Shown here piece after piece: positions 31,851 to 40,714 of a DNA stretch of 64,000 nucleotides. Made by a program: the position numbers and the translations under genes. This DNA is from Cupriavidus taiwanensis. Lineage in GTDB: Bacteria > Pseudomonadota > Gammaproteobacteria > Burkholderiales > Burkholderiaceae. How positions within the stretch are numbered: position 1 is the first letter of the stretch; the number at the start of each line of letters is the position of its first letter. Below the pieces are notes generated by a model. The model saw only the letters and a list, made by a program, of their open reading frames with translations, did not search any database and was not told where the DNA came from. The DNA lies in assembly GCF_900249755.1 (NCBI RefSeq), contig NZ_LT976853.1, forward strand, positions 2,622,157 through 2,686,156, given 5' to 3'.

Positions 31851-32004
31851 CTACGGTTTCCTCCAGGGTTGCACCAGGCAGGCGCAGGCCCTTACGGTCG
31901 CGGCATTTTCGCAGTCCCTCCATGCCGCGCAACGAGTGTGAAACCACGGGACCCGGCACCGGCGTGCCGACCCGCAGCTGCGAACACAAAAAAGGGGAGT
32001 GTAA

Positions 32005-32044
32005 GGGAATTCGGACGCACCCGTGGCGCGGCGGCCCGAATCCC
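32005..32044 (-). terminator. Possible terminator after dxs
   Basis: On the minus strand GGGATTCGG (32036-32044) can pair, with a one-base bulge, with CCGAATTCCC (32005-32014) around a G/C-rich loop. A T-run (TTTTTT) occurs only about 12-15 bases later. It lies in the 211-bp dxs-folE2 gap; the rest of that gap shows nothing else. Confidence 0.35.
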
Positions 32045-32061
32045 CTCGGGATGGCAGGTGA

Positions 32062-33978
32062 TCAGGCCACGCGCGAGGCGACCGTCACCTGGGGCTGGTC
32101 CAGCCCGAAACGCTCGCGCACCGAGCGCTCGATGCCGGCCGCGTCGAGGCCGCATTGCTGCAGCAGGTAGGCCGGGTCGCCATGGTCGACGAAGCGGTCG
32201 GGCAGGCCCAGCGTCAGCACCGGCTTGTCGATGCCGGCCTCGGCCAGCGCTTCGAGCACGGCGCTGCCGGCGCCGCCCATCACGCTGCCCTCTTCCACCG
32301 TCACCAGGTAGTCGTTCTCCGCGGCCAGGCGCTTGACCAGTTCCACGTCGAGCGGCTTGACGAAGCGCATGTCCGCCACCGTGGCATCGAGCGCCTCGGC
32401 CGCGCCCAGCGCCGGATGCACCATCGAGCCGAACGCCAGCAAGCCGACGCGCTGCCCGGCGCGCGCGCCGCCGTCGCGGCGCACCACGCCCTTGCCCACC
32501 GGCACCGGCGCCAGGTCGGCGGCGATCGCCGCGCCCGGGCCGGAGCCGCGCGGATAGCGCACCGCGGTCGGGCAGTCCTGCTGGAATGCCGTGGTCAGCA
32601 ACTGGCGGCACTCGTTCTCGTCGGACGGCGTCATCACCATCATGTTGGGGATGCAGCGCAGGTAGGCGATATCGTAGGCGCCCGCGTGCGTCGCGCCGTC
32701 GGCACCGACCAGGCCGGCGCGGTCCAGCGCGAACACCACCGGCAGGTTCTGCAGCGCCACGTCGTGGATCAACTGGTCGTAGCCGCGCTGCAGGAAGGTG
32801 GAATAGATCGCCACCACCGGCTTCAGCCCTTCGCACGCCAGGCCGCCGGCGAAGGTCACCGCATGCTGCTCGGCGATGCCGACGTCGTAATAACGCTCCG
32901 GGAAGCGCCGCTCGAACTCGACCATGCCCGAGCCTTCGCGCATCGCTGGGGTGATGCCGACCAGCCGCTTGTCGGCCGCGGCCATGTCGCATAGCCAGTC
33001 GCCGAACACTTGCGTGTAGGTCTTGCGCGCGGGCTTGGCGGCGGGGCGGATGCCTTCGGCCGGGTTGAACTTGCCCGGGCCGTGGTACAGGATCGGGTCG
33101 GCCTCGGCCAGCTTGTAGCCCTGGCCCTTCTTGGTGACCACGTGCAGGAACTGCGGGCCGCCGCCTTCGAGCGCGCGCTCGCGGATGTTCTGCAGCGTCG
33201 GCACCAGCGAGTTCAGGTCGTGCCCGTCGATCGGGCCGATGTAGTTGAAGCCGAATTCCTCGAACAGCGTGGCCGGCACCATCATGCCCTTGGCATGTTC
33301 CTCGAAGCGCTTGGCGAACTCCAGCACCGGCGGCGCCACCGACAGCACCTTCTCGATGCCCTTCTTGGTGGCGGCGTAGAACTGGCCGCTCAGCAGCCGC
33401 GCCAGGTGGCGGTTGAGCGCGCCCACCGGCGGCGAGATCGACATGTCGTTGTCGTTGAGCACCACCACCAGCGGCAGGTCCTTGTAGACGCCGGCGTTGT
33501 TCAGCGCCTCGAAGGCCATGCCGGCGGTCATCGCGCCGTCGCCGATCACCGCCACCGAGACCCGCTTCTGGCCCAGCGTGCGCGCGCCCAGCGCCATGCC
33601 CAGCGCGGCCGAGATCGAGGTCGACGAGTGCGCGGTGCCGAAGGTGTCGTATTCGCTCTCGCTGCGGCGCGGGAAGCCGGAGATGCCGCCCCACTGGCGC
33701 AGCGTGCGCATGCGCTCGCGGCGCCCGGTCAGGATCTTGTGCGGATAGCTCTGGTGGCCCACGTCCCACACCAGCCGGTCGTCGGGGGTGTTGAAGACGT
33801 AGTGCAGCGCGATGGTCAATTCCACCGTGCCCAGGTTGGACGACAGGTGGCCGCCGGTCTGCGAGACCGACTCCAGCACGTAGGCGCGCAGTTCGTCGGC
33901 CAGGGTCTGGAGCTCGCGCCGGTCCAGCTTGCGCAGGTCCGCGGGGGCGTCAATCTTGTTGAGGAGTGCGTAGGTCAT
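32062..33978 (-). CDS. dxs: 1-deoxy-D-xylulose-5-phosphate synthase
   Basis: Thiamine-diphosphate enzyme condensing pyruvate and glyceraldehyde-3-phosphate, the entry step of the MEP isoprenoid pathway. It has 638 residues. The ThDP motif GDGAMTAG begins at residue 147 and ends at the NDND pattern near 175. [12 protein letters not shown] holds His44, and the second domain has [20 protein letters not shown] and [19 protein letters not shown]. It lies 25 bases after ispA, so xseB, ispA and dxs form an operon of isoprenoid functions plus xseB. Confidence 0.97.
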   Translation of the reverse strand: MTYALLNKIDAPADLRKLDRRELQTLADELRAYVLESVSQTGGHLSSNLGTVELTIALHYVFNTPDDRLVWDVGHQSYPHKILTGRRERMRTLRQWGGISGFPRRSESEYDTFGTAHSSTSISAALGMALGARTLGQKRVSVAVIGDGAMTAGMAFEALNNAGVYKDLPLVVVLNDNDMSISPPVGALNRHLARLLSGQFYAATKKGIEKVLSVAPPVLEFAKRFEEHAKGMMVPATLFEEFGFNYIGPIDGHDLNSLVPTLQNIRERALEGGGPQFLHVVTKKGQGYKLAEADPILYHGPGKFNPAEGIRPAAKPARKTYTQVFGDWLCDMAAADKRLVGITPAMREGSGMVEFERRFPERYYDVGIAEQHAVTFAGGLACEGLKPVVAIYSTFLQRGYDQLIHDVALQNLPVVFALDRAGLVGADGATHAGAYDIAYLRCIPNMMVMTPSDENECRQLLTTAFQQDCPTAVRYPRGSGPGAAIAADLAPVPVGKGVVRRDGGARAGQRVGLLAFGSMVHPALGAAEALDATVADMRFVKPLDVELVKRLAAENDYLVTVEEGSVMGGAGSAVLEALAEAGIDKPVLTLGLPDRFVDHGDPAYLLQQCGLDAAGIERSVRERFGLDQPQVTVASRVA

Positions 33979-34003
33979 GATGTCCGTTCGGCCGGCTCTC
34001 AGT

Positions 34004-34888
34004 TTAATGCGTGCGCAGCACGATCAGGTCCGCCAGGTCGCGCAGGCGCGCGGCACGCTCGCCGAAGCCGGCCAGCGCCTGGTACGCCTCGGCGCGCAGC
34101 GACCCGGCCAGTTCGCGGGCCGCGTCCAGCCCCAGCAGCGACACGTAGGTGGGCTTGTCGTGGGCGGCGTCCTTGCCGGCGGTCTTGCCCAGCGTCGCGG
34201 TATCCGCGGTGACGTCCAGAATATCGTCTACGACCTGGAACGCCAATCCCACGGCGGCCGCATAGCGGTCCAGCGCGGCCAGGCCCGGGGCATCGATCTC
34301 GCCACACAGGGCGCCCATGCGCACGCTGGCGCGCAGCAGCGCGCCGGTCTTCATGCGGTGCATGGCCTCGAGCGCGTCGCGCGTCATGGCGCGGCCCACG
34401 TTCTGCAGGTCGATCGCCTGGCCGCCGGCCATGCCGGTGGAGCCCGATGCCCGCGCCAGTTCCGCCACCAGCTGCAGCCGCACCGCGGGCGCGATCGGCC
34501 CGGCCTCGGCCAGCACCAGGAACGCCTGGGTCTGCAGCGCATCGCCGACCAGCAGTGCGGTGGCCTCGTCATAGGCCTTGTGCACGGTGGGACGGCCGCG
34601 GCGCAGGTCGTCGTCGTCCATGCACGGCATGTCGTCGTGGACCAGCGAGTAGGCGTGGATCATCTCGACCGCGCAGGCGGCGGCGTCGCAGGCCGCCGGG
34701 GCCGCGCCGCTGACTTCGCCGGCGGCATGGACCAGCAGCGGGCGCACGCGCTTGCCGCCGCTCAGCGCAGCATAGCGCATCGCTTCGTGCAGGGTGTGCG
34801 GCACCGTGCCGGCATCGGGCAGCGCGGCCTGCAGGGCGGCCTCGGTGCGCACGCCCTGCGCCTGCATCCATTGTGCGAAGTCGCTCAT
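34004..34888 (-). CDS. ispA: (2E,6E)-farnesyl diphosphate synthase
   Basis: Chain-elongating prenyltransferase making C15 farnesyl diphosphate from isopentenyl and dimethylallyl diphosphate. The first Asp-rich motif is [10 protein letters not shown] (from residue 85) and the second is DDILD (221-225). GGKRVRPLL is the diphosphate-binding loop. The 294-residue length is typical. It overlaps xseB by four bases and is 25 bases upstream of dxs, an arrangement seen in many proteobacteria. Confidence 0.96.
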   Translation of the reverse strand: MSDFAQWMQAQGVRTEAALQAALPDAGTVPHTLHEAMRYAALSGGKRVRPLLVHAAGEVSGAAPAACDAAACAVEMIHAYSLVHDDMPCMDDDDLRRGRPTVHKAYDEATALLVGDALQTQAFLVLAEAGPIAPAVRLQLVAELARASGSTGMAGGQAIDLQNVGRAMTRDALEAMHRMKTGALLRASVRMGALCGEIDAPGLAALDRYAAAVGLAFQVVDDILDVTADTATLGKTAGKDAAHDKPTYVSLLGLDAARELAGSLRAEAYQALAGFGERAARLRDLADLIVLRTH

Positions 34889-35190
34889 GCCTCGTCCGCC
34901 CCCTGTGATCCGTTGGCACCGTTGCCGTCGCCCGCCAGCGGCTTGAGCGCGTCGCCTTCCAGCACCCGCACCTGCTGCTCGACCCGCTCCAGCTTCTGCT
35001 GGCAGTAGCGCACCAGCTCGGCGCCGCGGCGGTACGCCGCCAGCGAGGCCTCGAGCGGCAGCTCGCCGCTTTCCATGCTGGCCACCAGCGTCTCCAGTTC
35101 GGCCATCGCCGCCTCGTACGAGGCGGGCGGCGCCGGGGCGGCGTCGGCGGGGTTGTCGGTCTGGACCGGAGCGGTCGTCGTTCTTGGCAT
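34885..35190 (-). CDS. xseB: Exodeoxyribonuclease VII small subunit
   Basis: Small helical subunit that binds XseA to degrade single-stranded DNA. Residues 24-80 carry the family core, [20 protein letters not shown], then [26 protein letters not shown]. It has 101 residues, with a Pro/Ala-rich N-terminus and a disordered C-terminus. The start at 35190 ([10 protein letters not shown]) is chosen over the open frame to 35283. Its stop overlaps the ispA start (ATGA). Confidence 0.94.
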   Translation of the reverse strand: MPRTTTAPVQTDNPADAAPAPPASYEAAMAELETLVASMESGELPLEASLAAYRRGAELVRYCQQKLERVEQQVRVLEGDALKPLAGDGNGANGSQGADEA

Positions 35191-35219
35191 ATCAGGCCCT
35201 GGAATCTGGAACCGGGAAT

Positions 35220-35253
35220 CCCGGATGGGTAAGCCCGGATGGGGAAGCCCGGA
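35220..35253 (-). repeat. 14-bp direct repeats in the xseB leader
   Basis: Two copies of CCCGGATGGG(T/G)AAG (35220-35233 and 35234-35247) are followed by a partial third (CCCGGAT). They lie 30-60 bases upstream of the xseB start, and TAAAAT on the minus strand (35253-35258) is a possible -10 just beyond them. Confidence 0.6.
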
Positions 35254-35343
35254 TTTTACGCCAAAGCGCGCGCCTGCCCCCATCTTGCAGGGGGATACCG
35301 TGCCCCGATCAGGTGCTTCTGATGCAGAAGTGACTTGTGCGCT

Positions 35344-35392
35344 CGGGTCGTCTTTCCGAATGCGCCCGCTACGGCACCCGAAAGACGACCCG
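35344..35392. other. Long perfect inverted repeat upstream of the Rieske gene
   Basis: CGGGTCGTCTTTC (35344-35356) and GAAAGACGACCCG (35380-35392) form a 13-bp perfect stem around a 23-base loop. The core CGGGTCG recurs at 35391 and 35441. The element lies in the 387-bp gap between the divergent xseB and Rieske genes and does not carry an adjacent T-run. It may be an operator, a leader structure or part of a small RNA. Confidence 0.7.
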
Positions 35393-35449
35393 GGTCGACT
35401 TTTTCGCTAAAAAGGCAAAAAAATCAGTCCCTTAACTTTTCGGGTCGGG

Positions 35450-35455
35450 TACAAT
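35450..35455 (+). promoter_or_regulatory. Candidate -10 for the Rieske oxygenase gene
   Basis: TACAAT in an A/T-rich patch downstream of the 35344-35392 inverted repeat and just after a CGGGTCG repeat. No good -35 stands at 16-18 bases. The leader would be about 115 bases. Confidence 0.45.
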
Positions 35456-35577
35456 CCCCCGTTCGCCGCCAGGGGTTGCAACCGTGTCCCGCCGGGCGGC
35501 AGTCTTTCCCAAATCGATTCAATTTTCGATGGTTGGGTTGTTCACTGCTTTCACCTGTTCATCTGGGAGTGGGGATA

Positions 35578-36681
35578 ATGTCCAATCTCAGCACCGCGCT
35601 CAAGCTGGCGCCGGCTGATTCGCAACTGCCCGTCGGCGTCTACTTCGACGAAGCGCTGCATCAACAAGAACTCGAACTGCTGTTCAGGAATGGCCCGGGC
35701 TATGTCGGCCATGAACTGATGGTTCCGGAAACCGGCGACTACCACACGCTCAAGGCCGAGGACGAAGGCCGCATGCTGGTACGCAACGCCGCGGGCGTCG
35801 AGCTGATGTCCAACGTCTGCCGCCACCGCCAGGCCATCATGCTGAATGGCCGCGGCAACCGGCAGAACATCGTCTGCCCCCTGCACCGCTGGACCTACGA
35901 CCTGAAGGGCGAACTGCTCGGCGCGCCGCATTTCGAGCAGCAGCCCTGCCTGCACCTGAAGCGCTCGCCGCTGCAGAACTGGAACGGCCTGCTGTTCGAG
36001 GGCCCGCGCGACGTGCGCGCCGACCTGGCGCGGCTGGGCGTGGCGCAAGACCTGAACTTCGACGGCTACATGCTCGACCACGTCGAGGTGCACGAGTGCG
36101 ACTACAACTGGAAGACCTTTATCGAGGTCTATCTGGAGGACTACCACGTCGTGCCGTTCCACCCGGGCCTGGGCAGCTTCGTCTCGTGCGACGACCTGAA
36201 GTGGGAGTTCGGCGAATGGCACAGCGTGCAGACCGTGGGCCTGCACGCCGGCCTGAAGCGACCCGGCAGCCCGACGTACCAGAAATGGCATGACGCGGTG
36301 CTGCGCTTCAACAACGGCGTGCTGCCCAGGCACGGCGCGATCTGGCTGACCTACTACCCCAACATCATGGTGGAGTGGTACCCGAACGTGCTGGTGATCT
36401 CGACGCTGCACCCGATGGGCCCGCGCAAGACCCGCAATGTGGTCGAGTTCTACTACCCCGAGGAAATCGCGCTGTTCGAGCGCGAATTCGTCGAGGCCGA
36501 GCGCGCCGCCTACATGGAAACCTGCATCGAGGACGACGAGATCGCCGAACGCATGGATGCCGGCCGGCTGGCGCTGCTCAAGCGCGGCACCAGCGAGGTC
36601 GGCCCGTACCAGTCGCCGATGGAAGACGGCATGCAGCACTTCCATGAGTGGTACCGCCGCGCCATGGCCTATGCCGGCTAG
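35578..36681 (+). CDS. Rieske non-heme iron oxygenase, alpha-subunit type
   Basis: A 367-residue ring-hydroxylating oxygenase-like protein. The Rieske [2Fe-2S] ligands are Cys81, His83, Cys100 and His103 (CRHRQ...CPLHRW). The mononuclear iron site is NWKTFIEVYLEDYHVVPFHP, with His190 and His195 as ligands. A GGGAGTGGGG purine run precedes the ATG. No reductase, ferredoxin or beta-subunit gene is adjacent, so electron partners must lie elsewhere. The substrate is unknown. The frame is open upstream to 35335, but the family similarity begins after 35578. Confidence 0.92.
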   Translation: MSNLSTALKLAPADSQLPVGVYFDEALHQQELELLFRNGPGYVGHELMVPETGDYHTLKAEDEGRMLVRNAAGVELMSNVCRHRQAIMLNGRGNRQNIVCPLHRWTYDLKGELLGAPHFEQQPCLHLKRSPLQNWNGLLFEGPRDVRADLARLGVAQDLNFDGYMLDHVEVHECDYNWKTFIEVYLEDYHVVPFHPGLGSFVSCDDLKWEFGEWHSVQTVGLHAGLKRPGSPTYQKWHDAVLRFNNGVLPRHGAIWLTYYPNIMVEWYPNVLVISTLHPMGPRKTRNVVEFYYPEEIALFEREFVEAERAAYMETCIEDDEIAERMDAGRLALLKRGTSEVGPYQSPMEDGMQHFHEWYRRAMAYAG

Positions 36682-36720
36682 TGCGATCAGCGCACAAATC
36701 ACTGCATAAAGCCTGCAGCA

Positions 36721-36746
36721 ACGGACCGCCCCGGCGGTCCGTTTTG
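36721..36746 (+). terminator. Intrinsic terminator after the Rieske gene
   Basis: ACGGACCGCC (36721-36730) and GGCGGTCCGT (36733-36742) form a tight stem followed by TTTTGCTTT. Confidence 0.75.
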
Positions 36747-36868
36747 CTTTGGCGGGCGATGTGCGCTGCTAGAATCATTGTCCGGCGCGGTTGACGCGGA
36801 GCCGCAGAGCCCCGCTCGCGCGCCGGCCTCCTCTCCTTCGCTCCTGCTCGCTTTACCGCGCCCTCGCC

Positions 36869-37792
36869 ATGCAATCGCTCTGGATGCTGTTCGCCGCCTT
36901 CGCCTTTTCGCTGATGGGGGTTGGCGTCAAGCTGGCGTCCGACCTGTACACCACCGGCGAGATCGTCTTCTATCGCGGCCTGATCAGCGTGGTGATCATG
37001 TGGGTGCTGCTGTCGTCGCGCGGGGTCTCGGTGCGCACGCCGTACATGCTGTCGCATATCAAGCGCAGCGTGTTCGGCGTGACCTCGCTGATGCTGTGGT
37101 TCACCTCGATCTCGCTGCTGCCGCTGGCCACCGCGATGACGCTGAACTACATGTCGCCGGTATGGATCGCGCTGATCCTGGGCGCCAGCGCGGCGCTGGC
37201 CGGCACCGGCGGCAACGCCGACCGCCGGCTGGTGCTGGCCATCCTGCTGTCGTTCGCCGGGGTGATCTGCCTGCTGCAGCCGTCGGTGGGCAAGGACCAG
37301 TTGACCGGCGGCCTGGTCGGGCTGATCTCGGGCGTCTTCACCGCGCTGGCCTATGTCGAAGTGCGCGCGCTCGGCCAGCTGGGCGAGCCCGAGGGCCGCA
37401 TCGTGTTCTATTTCTCGCTGGTCGGCATGATCGCCGGGCTGGTGTGGATGCTGCTGGGCGGCACCAGCCCGCACACCTGGTACGGCGCCGGCCTGCTGCT
37501 GGCGATCGGCATCCTGGCGACGCTGGGCCAGACCGCGATGACGCGCGCCTACAAGCGCGGCAACACCCTGCTGACCGCCAACCTGCAATACGCCGGCATC
37601 GTCTTTTCCAGCATATGGGGCATGATGATCTGGTCCGATCGGCTGAACTGGCTGTCGTGGCTGGGCATGGGGCTGATCATCGCCAGCGGCATCGCCACCA
37701 CGCTGATGCGCGCGCGCCAGGGCACCGACGCCAAGCCCACGCCCGCCACGCCGGTCAAGTCGCCGGAGGCGGAAGTGCACCCCGAGGTGTAG
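36869..37792 (+). CDS. EamA-family DMT-superfamily permease
   Basis: A 307-residue inner-membrane protein with ten predicted helices in two EamA repeats (roughly residues 1-135 and 150-290). Segments such as LMLWFTSISLLPLATAMTLN and LASGIATTLM-like ends are typical. Members export metabolites such as amino acids or purines, but the substrate is not inferable. The start at 36869 (MQSLWMLF) is chosen because the upstream frame to 36791 is Arg/Pro-rich and not signal-like. TAGAAT at 36770-36775 is a possible -10. Confidence 0.88.
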   Translation: MQSLWMLFAAFAFSLMGVGVKLASDLYTTGEIVFYRGLISVVIMWVLLSSRGVSVRTPYMLSHIKRSVFGVTSLMLWFTSISLLPLATAMTLNYMSPVWIALILGASAALAGTGGNADRRLVLAILLSFAGVICLLQPSVGKDQLTGGLVGLISGVFTALAYVEVRALGQLGEPEGRIVFYFSLVGMIAGLVWMLLGGTSPHTWYGAGLLLAIGILATLGQTAMTRAYKRGNTLLTANLQYAGIVFSSIWGMMIWSDRLNWLSWLGMGLIIASGIATTLMRARQGTDAKPTPATPVKSPEAEVHPEV

Positions 37793-37850
37793 CATCTTCC
37801 GGTAAGCCGATCCGCACTGGATTTCTTCTTTCGACCGCTACAGGATTCCC

Positions 37851-38708
37851 ATGCAGAAACCGCTGATTTCCGTCACCGCACTGCAGTCCCTGCTGGCCGG
37901 CCCCGGCCGCTGCGTCGTCATCGACTGCAGCTTCGACCTGGCCGACCCGGCCGCCGGCCGCGAGGCCTACCGCACCGGCCACCTGCCCGGCGCCTTCTAC
38001 CTGCACCTGGACAACGAGCTGTCGGGGCCTAAGAACGGCCGCAACGGCCGCCACCCGCTGCCGGACGCCGACGACCTGGTCGCGCGCCTGCAGGCGCTCG
38101 GCATCGACGACGATACCCCGGTGGTTGCCTACGACGCCCAGGGCGGCATGTTCGCCGCGCGGCTGTGGTGGCTGCTGCGCTGGATCGGCCACGATGCCGT
38201 GGCCGTGCTCGATGGCGGCAAGGACGCCTGGGTCAAGGCCGGCCTGCCGCTGGAGCACGATGCCGCCGCCGAGCCGGAAATCCCGGGCAAGATCCGCCGC
38301 GGCAAGTCGCTGGTGCCGACCGTCGATGCCGACGCGCTGGTCGCCAATCTCGACAACGGCCGGCTGCTGGTGGTGGACGCGCGCGCGCCCGACCGCTTCC
38401 GCGGCGAGAACGAGACGCTGGACCCGGTCGGCGGCCATATCCCGGGCGCGGTCAATCGTTTCTTCAAGGACAACCTGGACGCGGAGGGCCGCTTCAAGCC
38501 GGCCGGGACGCTGCGCGCGGAGTTCGGCGCGGTGCTGGGCACGCACGCCCCGGCGCAGGCGGTGATGCAGTGCGGCTCGGGCGTCACGGCCTGCCACAAC
38601 CTGCTGGCGCTGGAAGCGGCGGGCCTGGGCGGCGCGGCGCTGTATCCGGGGTCGTGGAGCGAATGGTGCGCCGACCCGGCGCGCCCAGTCGCCACCGGCG
38701 CGGCCTGA
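37851..38708 (+). CDS. sseA: Two-domain rhodanese (thiosulfate/3-mercaptopyruvate sulfurtransferase)
   Basis: A cytoplasmic sulfurtransferase of 285 residues with two rhodanese domains. The first (about 1-135) is inactive, and the second carries catalytic Cys241 in the loop CGSGVTA. That loop is closest to the mercaptopyruvate type (CGSGVTA) rather than the thiosulfate type. EAYRTGHLPGAFYLHLD and GHIPGAVN are the rhodanese entry motifs. It ends two bases before the convergent ZIP gene. Confidence 0.92.
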   Translation: MQKPLISVTALQSLLAGPGRCVVIDCSFDLADPAAGREAYRTGHLPGAFYLHLDNELSGPKNGRNGRHPLPDADDLVARLQALGIDDDTPVVAYDAQGGMFAARLWWLLRWIGHDAVAVLDGGKDAWVKAGLPLEHDAAAEPEIPGKIRRGKSLVPTVDADALVANLDNGRLLVVDARAPDRFRGENETLDPVGGHIPGAVNRFFKDNLDAEGRFKPAGTLRAEFGAVLGTHAPAQAVMQCGSGVTACHNLLALEAAGLGGAALYPGSWSEWCADPARPVATGAA

Positions 38709-38710
38709 GC

Positions 38711-39592
38711 CTAGTGTGACGAAGCCGCGGGCGCGGCGTGGCCGTGCCCGCCGTGGCTGTGCCGTTCGTGCACGCCGTTGGTGATGTAGACGATGGCGGC
38801 GATGCCCGCGGCCACCAGCACCACCTGGATCGCCGATTCGCGCCAGCGCGGCTTGCGCTGCATCTGCGGCATCAGGTCGCTGACGGCGATATAGATAAAG
38901 CTGCTGGCCGCGATCACCAGCACGTAGGGAATCCAGCCGCTCAGCTGGTCGAGCAGGAAGTAGCCGACCACCCCGCCGGCGATCGCCGCCAGGCTCGACA
39001 GCAGGTTGAAGGCAAAGGCGCGCGCCTTGGAGAAGCCGGCGTTGAGCAGCACGATAAAGTCGCCCACTTCCTGCGGGATCTCGTGCGCCGCGATCGCCAG
39101 CGCGGTGACCACGCCGATATGCGGATCCGCCAGGAACGCCGCCGCGATCACGATGCCGTCGGCAAAGTTGTGGAAGGTGTCGCCGACCAGGATGGTCAGG
39201 CCGCTGCGCCCCGCTTCCTCGCGGTCATGGCCGTGGTGGTGATGGTGCCCGTCGCCCTCGTGGTGGTGCGAATGGCGCAGCAGCGACAGTTTTTCCAGCA
39301 GGAAGAAACCCAGCAGCCCCGCCAGCAGGGTGCCGAACAGCGCGCGCGGATCGGCGCCGGACTCGAAGGCCTCGGGCAGCGAATGCAGCAGCGCGGTGGC
39401 CAGCAGCACGCCCACCGAGAAGCTCACCATGCGCTCGACCGCGCGGGACGCCACCGTCAGCGACAGCAGCGCCGCCCCGAAGATGCTGCCCACCCCCGAG
39501 ATCGTGGCGGCGAGCAGGATGTACAAAAGCGTCGAATGGATGATGGGCTCCCGGGGTGGCGGTGCCGGGCGGCCCCGCCGTTCCGCCCGCAT
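38711..39592 (-). CDS. ZIP-family divalent metal transporter
   Basis: Membrane transporter for zinc or related cations. Metal-coordinating helices are GDTFHNFADGIVIAAAF (HNxxD) and AIAAHEIPQEVGDF (HExxxE). A cytoplasmic His-rich loop (HSHHHEGDGHHHHHGHD) and a His-rich C-terminus (HERHSHGGHGH) are typical metal buffers. The length is about 293 residues. The start is uncertain: the first ATG is at 39592, a TTG lies at 39616, and the homologous core begins only at IIHSTLLYILLA. It overlaps nothing but ends next to sseA. Confidence 0.88.
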   Translation of the reverse strand: MRAERRGRPAPPPREPIIHSTLLYILLAATISGVGSIFGAALLSLTVASRAVERMVSFSVGVLLATALLHSLPEAFESGADPRALFGTLLAGLLGFFLLEKLSLLRHSHHHEGDGHHHHHGHDREEAGRSGLTILVGDTFHNFADGIVIAAAFLADPHIGVVTALAIAAHEIPQEVGDFIVLLNAGFSKARAFAFNLLSSLAAIAGGVVGYFLLDQLSGWIPYVLVIAASSFIYIAVSDLMPQMQRKPRWRESAIQVVLVAAGIAAIVYITNGVHERHSHGGHGHAAPAASSH

Positions 39593-39702
39593 CGCGCCGG
39601 GCGGCAAACGCAACAATGTTGCAATAACTCAAAGGCCGCATTGTACGTATCCGCCGGGACTTTGCAATCCTGCCGTCGGACGGCAGGCCCCGCGCTGCCG
39701 GG

Positions 39703-40581
39703 TCAGGCGACGCCGTGCTGCCTGAACCAGTCCAGGCACTTCTGCCAGCCGTCCCGGGCATCGGCCTCGCGGTAGCTGGGCCGGTAGTCGGCATGGAAGG
39801 CGTGGCCGGACTCGGGATAGACGATGAAGCGCGACTTCCTGGCATCCGGATCGGACGACGACGCCAGCGCGGCCTTCATCTTCTCCACCTGCTCCAGCGG
39901 GATGCCGGTGTCCTTGCCGCCATACAGCCCGAGCACCGGCGCATGGAGCTGGCCGGCCAGGTCGATCGGGTTCTTCGGCTTGAGCGGCGTCGGCTCCGGC
40001 GCCAGCTGGCCGTACCAGGCCACGCCGGCCTTCAGGCGCTGGCTGTGCGCGGCGTAGAGCCAGGTCATGCGGCCGCCCCAGCAGAACCCGGTGATGCCCA
40101 CGCGCGCGATGTCGCCGCCGTTGGCACCGGCCCAGGCCACGGCGGCGTCCAGGTCGCCCATCACCTGCGCGTCGGGCACCTTGGCGATCACCTCGCGCTG
40201 CAGTTCCTGGATGGTGCCGAAGCTCTGCGGATCGCCCTGGCGCGCGAACAGCTCGGGCGCGATCGCCAGGTAGCCCTGCTTGGCCAGGCGCCGGCACACG
40301 TCGGCGATATATTCGTGCACGCCGAAGATCTCGCTGACCACCAGCACCACCGGCAGGTTCTTCTTGCCTTCCGGCTGCGCGCGATAGGCCGGCATGCTGA
40401 AGCCGCCCGAAGGGATCGTGACCTCGCCCGCGGTCAGGCCGGCAAAATCGGTCTTGATCGCCTGCTGCGCCATCACCGGCAGTGCCGCGGCGGCAAAGGC
40501 GGAACCCAGCGCGGTCTTGACGAAGCCGCGGCGATCGAAGGTCTGGCCGGGGACCAGGCTATCCACTTCTGGTTTGAGCAT
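39703..40581 (-). CDS. Dienelactone hydrolase family protein, Tat-exported
   Basis: An alpha/beta hydrolase of 292 residues. The triad is Cys167 in GITGFCWGGRM, Asp224 in GGKDTGIP and His260 in PESGHAFHAD, as in carboxymethylenebutenolidase. A twin-arginine signal (DRRGFVK, residues 16-22, then an Ala-rich hydrophobic stretch to about residue 38) predicts export, whereas classic dienelactone hydrolases are cytoplasmic. The start at 40581 is chosen because it places the signal normally. The substrate is unknown. Confidence 0.9.
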   Translation of the reverse strand: MLKPEVDSLVPGQTFDRRGFVKTALGSAFAAAALPVMAQQAIKTDFAGLTAGEVTIPSGGFSMPAYRAQPEGKKNLPVVLVVSEIFGVHEYIADVCRRLAKQGYLAIAPELFARQGDPQSFGTIQELQREVIAKVPDAQVMGDLDAAVAWAGANGGDIARVGITGFCWGGRMTWLYAAHSQRLKAGVAWYGQLAPEPTPLKPKNPIDLAGQLHAPVLGLYGGKDTGIPLEQVEKMKAALASSSDPDARKSRFIVYPESGHAFHADYRPSYREADARDGWQKCLDWFRQHGVA

Positions 40582-40714
40582 GCGTGTCTCCAGGATCGTT
40601 GGTGGCTGGGCCGCCATGCGGCGCCAGCGCCAGATTTTAAGCAGACATGGAGAAAACATGGCGGCGCATGCCCGCCGTTGCCCCCACCCGCAAGCGGGGG
40701 AACCCGGCAATGTG

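Noticed and set aside
35344..35404. Inverted repeat upstream of the Rieske gene as a plain terminator
   Set aside because: The stem is followed by seven unpaired bases before a T-run, and no plus-strand gene ends there. xseB is transcribed away from it.
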